Part shown: piece by piece, positions 21,141 through 26,505 of the stretch
Layout: each line of letters starts with the position of its first letter
Position numbering within the stretch: the first letter of the stretch is position 1
Source: 4484-232 sp964486555
Lineage (GTDB): Bacteria > Thermotogota > Thermotogae > Thermotogales > Thermotogaceae
DNA: 26,505 bases
Assembly: GCA_964486555.1 (NCBI GenBank)
Contig: CAZANP010000023.1
Span: forward strand, 1 to 26,505
Direction of reading: 5' to 3'
Made by a program: the position numbers and the translations under genes
The notes under the pieces: model-generated
What the model was told of the DNA's origin: nothing
The model's input: only the letters and a program-made list of their open reading frames with translations
Databases searched by the model: none

Positions 21141-23501
21141 TTGAGAATAGAGAAAGTGGAGATAGAAGGCTTTGGAAAATTCAAGGATTTCGAGATAGAG
21201 TTCGGGAAAAAATTGAATTTGATATATGGACCAAACAACGCAGGCAAAACAACTCTGGCAAATTTCATTCGGTACATCCTCAGTGGTGCCAGGGTTGAGG
21301 AAATGGAAAGATACAGGCCTTGGTATCACAACGTCTTTAGAGGTAGGCTCTTTGTCGAAACAGAAGAGGGCAAAGAGGTCATAGATTTAGATCTTCCCCA
21401 AAGATCCTATTTGATCGAAAGGGACCTTTTTGACCTTTCCTCCTTCCTTCCCGAAACTTACGATGGCAGAATGGAAAAGCCAGCCGATAGGAGAATAATC
21501 TTACTTCTTAGAGAAAAGTACGCAGGTGGAGAGCTGGTCAAAGATGTGGAAAAGGCTTTAAAACAGGGACCAGATGTTTTTGTAGTCCGGAAAAAGAGAG
21601 TCGTGGAAGAGATCGATGAAATAGAGAAAAAATTGAAAATGTGGAGAGAAAAGAAAAGAGAGGTGTTGGCTTTAAGGAAAGAAAGAATACTTCAGGAGAA
21701 AAGATTAAATGATCTTTTGAAAGAATATGAAAATATGAAAAAAAAGTTTGAAGAAGAACAAGAAAGAAAAGTAAGGGAAATAAGAGATAAATTAAAGGAG
21801 CTTAGAGAAGAAGTGAATTATCTTGAAGAAGAAAAGAGCAAAAAATCGTATCTGATGAAGTTGAATGTCGAAAATCTGAAGGAAGCACTCGTTCTGGACG
21901 AGAGGATATCGGAGTTAAACGAAGAGTTGAATGAGCTGATGGAAAGGAAAAACGATCTCATAGCGGAGATAAAAGAATTGAGGATGTTCCATGAGGATTT
22001 CCTGAGAAGAGCAGGGGATAGGAGTATAGCAGAAGTTGAATTGAGATTGAGAAATGCTCGTTTATTACTAGATATGAAGAAGAGAGAAAGAAGAATTTCC
22101 ATCGATCAAACCCTCTCGAAAGTGGAAGATGTTCTATCCGAAATAAGTGAAGAATTGGAGAAAGAGCGCTATAGGCTCGAGTCACTTGAAAAGAATTTCA
22201 GAGATATAAGGAAAAAAGCGAAGAAGGATCTCATAAAGAGCTTATTCTTTTTGGCCGGAGCTGGAATCTCTCTAATTCTCGGTATGATGCTTTCAAAGTA
22301 TTTTCACATAGGAAGTGTTGCACTGGCTTTCCTCTCCGTCGTTTACATTTTCGCTACCAGACTCGACAGGATAAAAGCCGACAGTGTGGAAGAAGAGATA
22401 ATAGAATCGAACATAGCCATAAGGAATCTGGAGAGGAGAAGAAAGGATGTTTTCAAAGAATTGAAGGGAATAGAGGGTATAACGGGTTTTGAAAGCATCA
22501 ACGAACTCAGAGAAAAACTGGAGAAGATGATCATCTCTTCTCCCAAATTGGAAAGGATCGATAAGGAAATTTTGAGCATTCTCAAAGATTTGGGGTATGA
22601 AGAGTCAGAAGATGTTGAAAGCGTCTTAGCTAAAGCTGAGGAGGATTTGAATAAGGTGAAGGGTAGCATCATGAAATTGAAAGATGCGGAAATGAAGCTG
22701 GAAAACCTCACAAATCGTGAGAGAAGTCTGAGAACTCATTTGGAAGAATTCGTTAAACAGAGGGATAAGATATTGGAAGACAACGGATGTGAGAGCATAG
22801 ACGATGTTAAAAGAATTCTCAAAGAATTGGAGGATTTGAACCGAATTGAGGAATCGATAGCGCGGAAAAGGAAAGATGTTGAAAAATACGAGATGATGCT
22901 GAAAGAATTGGAAACAAGGGGAAAAAGTGAAGAGATCATAAAGCTCGAAAAAATCATAAAGAGGGAAAGAGAGAAACTCGAAAGTTTGAAAGTACCGAAT
23001 CTCGAAACGCCAGAAGACCTGTTTCTGAAATTGGAGGAGAAAAGAAAGGAACTTTCAAGACTGGAAGCCAGGATATCCGCTTACCCTTACGTCGAGAGTT
23101 TTTTGAAAAGCATCAGAGAAGAGATCATCTCTGCCTACAAGGACGATCTGGCAGGATCGATTCTGAGAAATTCCAGCAGATTTTCTAGCGATATAGATAA
23201 CTTCATCGTAGAAAGCGATTTGAGTTTGCGAGTTTTCATATCGAACAGGGTATTCAGACCATCCGAGATACTGGGTGGAGCTTTTCTGAACATACTGTCA
23301 CTTCTTTACAAGATATCCATCCACGATCTATTGGAACTTGATCTTCCTTTGATACTCGACAATCCATTCGTGAATCTCGATGATAGAATGATTGGAATCA
23401 TGATGGATTTCCTCAAAGAGATTTCAGAGAGAAGACAGGTGATCTTTTTAACAAGCGATACCAGAGTGATTCAGAATGAGACCTACTTCGAATTATCTTG
23501 A
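21141..23501 (+). CDS. YhaN/Rad50-like SMC-type ATPase with two membrane helices in its coiled coil
   Basis: 786 residues from TTG 21141 (GAGTGA upstream); GTG 21132 is an alternative overlapping the previous stop. The N-terminal head matches the YhaN type: EKVEIEGFGKFKDFEIEFGK, then Walker A GPNNAGKTT (30-38). Long coiled coils span about 140-360 and 415-640. Between them lies a hydrophobic hairpin (about 362-410, SLFFLAGAGISLILGMML and GSVALAFLSVVYIFA) that should insert in the membrane. The C-terminal head has LGGAFLNILSLLYKI in the signature position and Walker B LPLILDNPFVNLDD (about 735-748), with Asp-Asn in place of Asp-Glu/Asp-Asp. There is no CxxC zinc hook. YhaN works with the Mre11-like YhaO in Bacillus; here the upstream gene is the likely partner. 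Confidence 0.88.
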   Translation: MRIEKVEIEGFGKFKDFEIEFGKKLNLIYGPNNAGKTTLANFIRYILSGARVEEMERYRPWYHNVFRGRLFVETEEGKEVIDLDLPQRSYLIERDLFDLSSFLPETYDGRMEKPADRRIILLLREKYAGGELVKDVEKALKQGPDVFVVRKKRVVEEIDEIEKKLKMWREKKREVLALRKERILQEKRLNDLLKEYENMKKKFEEEQERKVREIRDKLKELREEVNYLEEEKSKKSYLMKLNVENLKEALVLDERISELNEELNELMERKNDLIAEIKELRMFHEDFLRRAGDRSIAEVELRLRNARLLLDMKKRERRISIDQTLSKVEDVLSEISEELEKERYRLESLEKNFRDIRKKAKKDLIKSLFFLAGAGISLILGMMLSKYFHIGSVALAFLSVVYIFATRLDRIKADSVEEEIIESNIAIRNLERRRKDVFKELKGIEGITGFESINELREKLEKMIISSPKLERIDKEILSILKDLGYEESEDVESVLAKAEEDLNKVKGSIMKLKDAEMKLENLTNRERSLRTHLEEFVKQRDKILEDNGCESIDDVKRILKELEDLNRIEESIARKRKDVEKYEMMLKELETRGKSEEIIKLEKIIKREREKLESLKVPNLETPEDLFLKLEEKRKELSRLEARISAYPYVESFLKSIREEIISAYKDDLAGSILRNSSRFSSDIDNFIVESDLSLRVFISNRVFRPSEILGGAFLNILSLLYKISIHDLLELDLPLILDNPFVNLDDRMIGIMMDFLKEISERRQVIFLTSDTRVIQNETYFELS

Positions 23502-26479
23502 TCTCGCTTCACAAGGTATATACCATCTCCTATAACCTCAGGAGGGATCTTTCCCTCATAGATCACTTTCAACTTTTCACCTTCTTTTATGAATCTCACG
23601 ATCCTTGTACCTCTGGATTTTGAAAAAGGTTTAGGAACACACATAGGAGGTTTCACATCCGAAAAATTCTTCAGTCTCAGATGAAGGGTCAGAGAATCTT
23701 TCAAAATCTGCTCAGGAATTTCAACAACTTTTCTATCTCCCTTTTCATAGCATGAAAATTCGGTATCTCCGCCACAGACAAATACAGATTTCACTTCTGA
23801 CAGAAGGGGTATCCCAACACTCACCTTCAAGGTGATACTCTCATCGTATTTCTTCAAAATCATTACAAGCACGTTTTCTCCCTCTCTCTTGTAAATGACA
23901 CTCACTGAACCTGTAGAAAAAGGAAGTGACGATACTCTTAAACGGTTGATGTTAGAAGGTATCCTCAAATTCAGATTTACTCTCTTTTTTAGAACATCAG
24001 GCTTGTACCCTAGCATCCCTTCGACGAAAGGTTGTACAACCATGGATTGAGACCATGCTTGAAAAGGACAAATCCCTGCTGGTTTGTAGACCTTCCCATG
24101 AAGTACCTCCGAAATGTATCCTTTGGTCCAATTTCTGTAGTCCAAAGCGTTGCTCATCATGTGAACGTATCCATTTATCGAACACCAGCTTTCATACTCT
24201 GCAAGAGATACCCATCCTGTGAATAACGGCCACACACTTCCTTCGTGGTAACCTCGAGGATCGAATACTTCCGATGATTCCTTAACCAACCTGACTCCCC
24301 AATCTGTTGTGAACTCATTACTTGCAAAATCCTCAAGCATTTTTTCTCTTCTATTCTCAGGTATTACGTTTAACATCATACCAACGGAGGGTAGTACCGT
24401 TTCATACGGTATCTTCTTTCCTGATCCATCGAGTCCCACGCAGTAATATCTTTTCTCTGGGTCCCAGAATCTTTCAAAAGCTTTTCTTGCTCTCTTTAAA
24501 ATTTCTCTCTGCTTTCTCATATCCTTTCCCAAAAAATTTCCAACTTCGATGATCTCTTCCAACGCTTTTATCCAGATGGCGTTTGTGTACGAAGTTGTAT
24601 GAGATACCCCGATCTTTCCTCCTTCTATCCATCCATGTCCAACACGCTCGTTCTCAACCAAACCATCATCGTTTTTATCGGTTGATGAAACGTATTCTAT
24701 TGCTTTCATGAGGCTATTCCAATATCTTTTCGCAAAGTTGACATCACCTGTGTACTTTACATACCTTGCGAAAGTTAGAATGAAAAGAGGAGTCGAGTCG
24801 GAGGCGTCGTAATGAACGGAACCACTGGTTGTGAGTTCGTGATATATCTTCCCATCTGGTCCCTGATATTTCATTAAAAGAAGGAGGTTATCCCTCACAG
24901 CTTGGAAATCCCCTAAATCCAAAAGAGCCAGGGACACCCACTCACTATCTCTTCCAAAGTACCAGGCATATCCAGGTCTTCCTTCAAACCATCCAGAGAG
25001 GGATTTCCCATAACCTGCCACTAATCCTTTCCCTAATCCAGGTGTCCTCACGAGGAATCTACTCAAACCGATCTTTGCCCATTTCAAGCTTTCTTCAAGG
25101 ATTTTATCGTCTGTTTTCACATCCACCCTTTTTAAAACATCCTCGAAGAATCTTTTCAGAGCCTTGTTTTGATACTCGAGATCGAGGATTCTATCAACCG
25201 CCAGATCTTCTCTCATCTTTCCAACGACCGCCAGAGTGATACTGTTTTTGACCGGGAATCGAAAATGGAGGTATATCTTTTTATCTCTAGTGATCATTTT
25301 CCTTTTTATAGGTTTTTCAGAAAAAATGTAAAAAGCTTGATACCTTTCTTTCCAATCCATAACCGAGACCACGTTTTCCCTCGTATCGATCAAAACTCTA
25401 TGAAGGTAGTTCTCATCAAAAGGCCACATGATTCTGAAAGGAATAGAAAAATCTATATCCAATAAATGTACATCATCATCCAAAAAATCGATGTGAAAGT
25501 AAACGGCCGGATCTCTCAAGGAGGTCATAACGTAGTATCTGAAATTATCTCCCAAGATCTCCACGTATTCTGGCCTTATGATCGTTTCCTTCACGAGTTT
25601 TTCGGTCCTGGCACCATCTATCCTCATCTTCATCTCTTTCAGAACTTTCACAGGATGTATCCACACCTCTTCTATTCTCCCTTTTTCTCTACCGATAACA
25701 ACCGCTCTTTCACCAGGCAGTATGAATTCGTCGTTCTTTGTTGAAGATATCTTCAGGTCGCAAGATGAAAGGGTATTGGGTATATGGAACTCGAAATCTG
25801 GACACGGGAACTTTCCTCTTTCAAACATGAATTTTCCATGTGGCCATACGGGAGCTTCCACCGGGTTTTTCAAGTATTCGAACACGTTTCTAAAGAATAT
25901 CGAGAAATAATCTTTCCAGGGATTTTCACGATACTTCTCCCAGAAGATGTAAGCACCTATGCATAGAATGTACCCTTTTTTCAGTCTGTATCCCCATACA
26001 AGTTTTCTCTCAGGAAGTATACTTATGTACCTCTTATCAACACCTATTACCTCCGCATCTTGCCCCAGGTACACGTAGCTATACGCTTTGTCATCTAAAG
26101 CATCCAAGGATGCGATGTAAGTCCCTCCATGGAGATCTTTGAAAATGGGATGGTTATCGTAACTTTGAAACCCCCTGATATCTCTCTTCATCGAATCCAG
26201 AGAAACTTTCTCCTTCTCTTTCGATATCTTCTCTTCAGATTTCAAATGCTCGATCAATTCGACGGCTTTCATAGTTAAGAGGAGTTTCCCTCCTTTTTCC
26301 ACCCAATCTTTCAAATCATCAATAGCAATCTTCGTTGTATCGTGTATCCATAGCACATCAACATCTCTTCCCAGAGTATCTACGATTTCGAGTTTTATGC
26401 TCTCTTTCCATTCTTTTTCCCATATTCCAATCCCTTCCAAGCACTCTTTTGATACTTTCTTGTAAAGCCCCACTACCAT
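23483..26479 (-). CDS. Large cytoplasmic (alpha/alpha)6-barrel glycoside hydrolase (amylo-1,6-glucosidase-like) with N-terminal GATase-like domain
   Basis: 998 residues with no signal peptide. Residues 1-205 look like a glutamine-amidotransferase/ThuA-type fold (VDVLWIHDTTKIAIDDLKDW, VEKGGKLLL, KGYILCIGAYIF) without a visible Cys-His-Glu triad. Residues about 210-450 are a beta-rich linker domain, and about 455-850 form the helical barrel: WYFGRDSEW (506-514), DASDSTPLF (558-566), DDGLVE, GHGWIEGG and YHEGSVWPLFTGW. These are patterns of the debranching-enzyme/GH15-like clan. A C-terminal beta domain follows. The exact substrate is not readable; an alpha-glucan or oligosaccharide is likely. 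ATG at 26479 has GGGAGGGTGA just upstream. Its coding end overlaps the YhaN-like gene by 19 bases, tail to tail. Only 26 bases remain to the right edge, so its promoter is not seen. Confidence 0.88.
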   Translation of the reverse strand: MVVGLYKKVSKECLEGIGIWEKEWKESIKLEIVDTLGRDVDVLWIHDTTKIAIDDLKDWVEKGGKLLLTMKAVELIEHLKSEEKISKEKEKVSLDSMKRDIRGFQSYDNHPIFKDLHGGTYIASLDALDDKAYSYVYLGQDAEVIGVDKRYISILPERKLVWGYRLKKGYILCIGAYIFWEKYRENPWKDYFSIFFRNVFEYLKNPVEAPVWPHGKFMFERGKFPCPDFEFHIPNTLSSCDLKISSTKNDEFILPGERAVVIGREKGRIEEVWIHPVKVLKEMKMRIDGARTEKLVKETIIRPEYVEILGDNFRYYVMTSLRDPAVYFHIDFLDDDVHLLDIDFSIPFRIMWPFDENYLHRVLIDTRENVVSVMDWKERYQAFYIFSEKPIKRKMITRDKKIYLHFRFPVKNSITLAVVGKMREDLAVDRILDLEYQNKALKRFFEDVLKRVDVKTDDKILEESLKWAKIGLSRFLVRTPGLGKGLVAGYGKSLSGWFEGRPGYAWYFGRDSEWVSLALLDLGDFQAVRDNLLLLMKYQGPDGKIYHELTTSGSVHYDASDSTPLFILTFARYVKYTGDVNFAKRYWNSLMKAIEYVSSTDKNDDGLVENERVGHGWIEGGKIGVSHTTSYTNAIWIKALEEIIEVGNFLGKDMRKQREILKRARKAFERFWDPEKRYYCVGLDGSGKKIPYETVLPSVGMMLNVIPENRREKMLEDFASNEFTTDWGVRLVKESSEVFDPRGYHEGSVWPLFTGWVSLAEYESWCSINGYVHMMSNALDYRNWTKGYISEVLHGKVYKPAGICPFQAWSQSMVVQPFVEGMLGYKPDVLKKRVNLNLRIPSNINRLRVSSLPFSTGSVSVIYKREGENVLVMILKKYDESITLKVSVGIPLLSEVKSVFVCGGDTEFSCYEKGDRKVVEIPEQILKDSLTLHLRLKNFSDVKPPMCVPKPFSKSRGTRIVRFIKEGEKLKVIYEGKIPPEVIGDGIYLVKRDQDNSK

Positions 26480-26505
26480 ATTTCACCCTCCCAGTACAGA
26501 TTTGG

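Noticed and set aside
21132..23501. Standard Rad50/SbcC assignment for the SMC-like ATPase
   Set aside because: No CxxC zinc hook, and membrane helices in the middle of the coiled coil point to the YhaN type instead.

Overview
The window comes from a thermophilic bacterium of the Thermotogales, probably a close relative of Thermotoga maritima. The Hfq core reads almost exactly as I remember the T. maritima protein. Arginine is coded mostly by AGA/AGG, proteins are rich in Lys/Glu, intergenic spaces are tiny, and TTG/GTG starts behind strong GGAGGTG-type ribosome binding sites are common. I saw no tRNA, rRNA, insertion sequence, prophage or CRISPR array.

Minus strand, 10420 down to the left edge: one long co-directional gene string. 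It begins with an unrecognised protein, then obg, nadD and dus, and continues into pilC, a pilin-like protein, pilM-, pilN-, pilO- and pilP-like genes, and a giant secretin that runs off the left edge. The last seven are the inner-membrane platform, alignment complex and outer-membrane pore of a type IV pilus / type II secretion-like machine. No PilB/PilT-type ATPase is in view. The secretin is cut by a 100-N gap (1949-2048) across which the reading frame shifts by one.

Plus strand, 10733 to 18918: after a 312-base divergent intergenic region come hfq, hflX and fmt, a small ferredoxin-like (HMA-like) protein lacking CxxC, and a peptide/opine-family ABC importer (one ATPase, binding protein, two permeases). 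They overlap or nearly touch and end at a clear terminator. A second 100-N run inside fmt is flanked by an exact 55-base duplication. Removing 12461-12615 restores a perfect fmt frame, so that gap is an assembly artefact.

Plus strand, 19011 to 23501: a SigH-like sigma factor plus a membrane-anchored protein of unknown role, then a G-rich intergenic region, then a two-gene unit that is the most intriguing part of the window. Its first gene looks like an Mre11/SbcD-type phosphoesterase whose metal ligands have nearly all been lost. Its second gene is a YhaN/SMC-like ATPase with two membrane helices in the middle of its coiled coil.

Minus strand, 26479 to 23483: a ~1000-residue cytoplasmic glycoside hydrolase with an N-terminal glutamine-amidotransferase/ThuA-like domain. 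It converges on the YhaN-like gene with a 19-base overlap of the coding ends.
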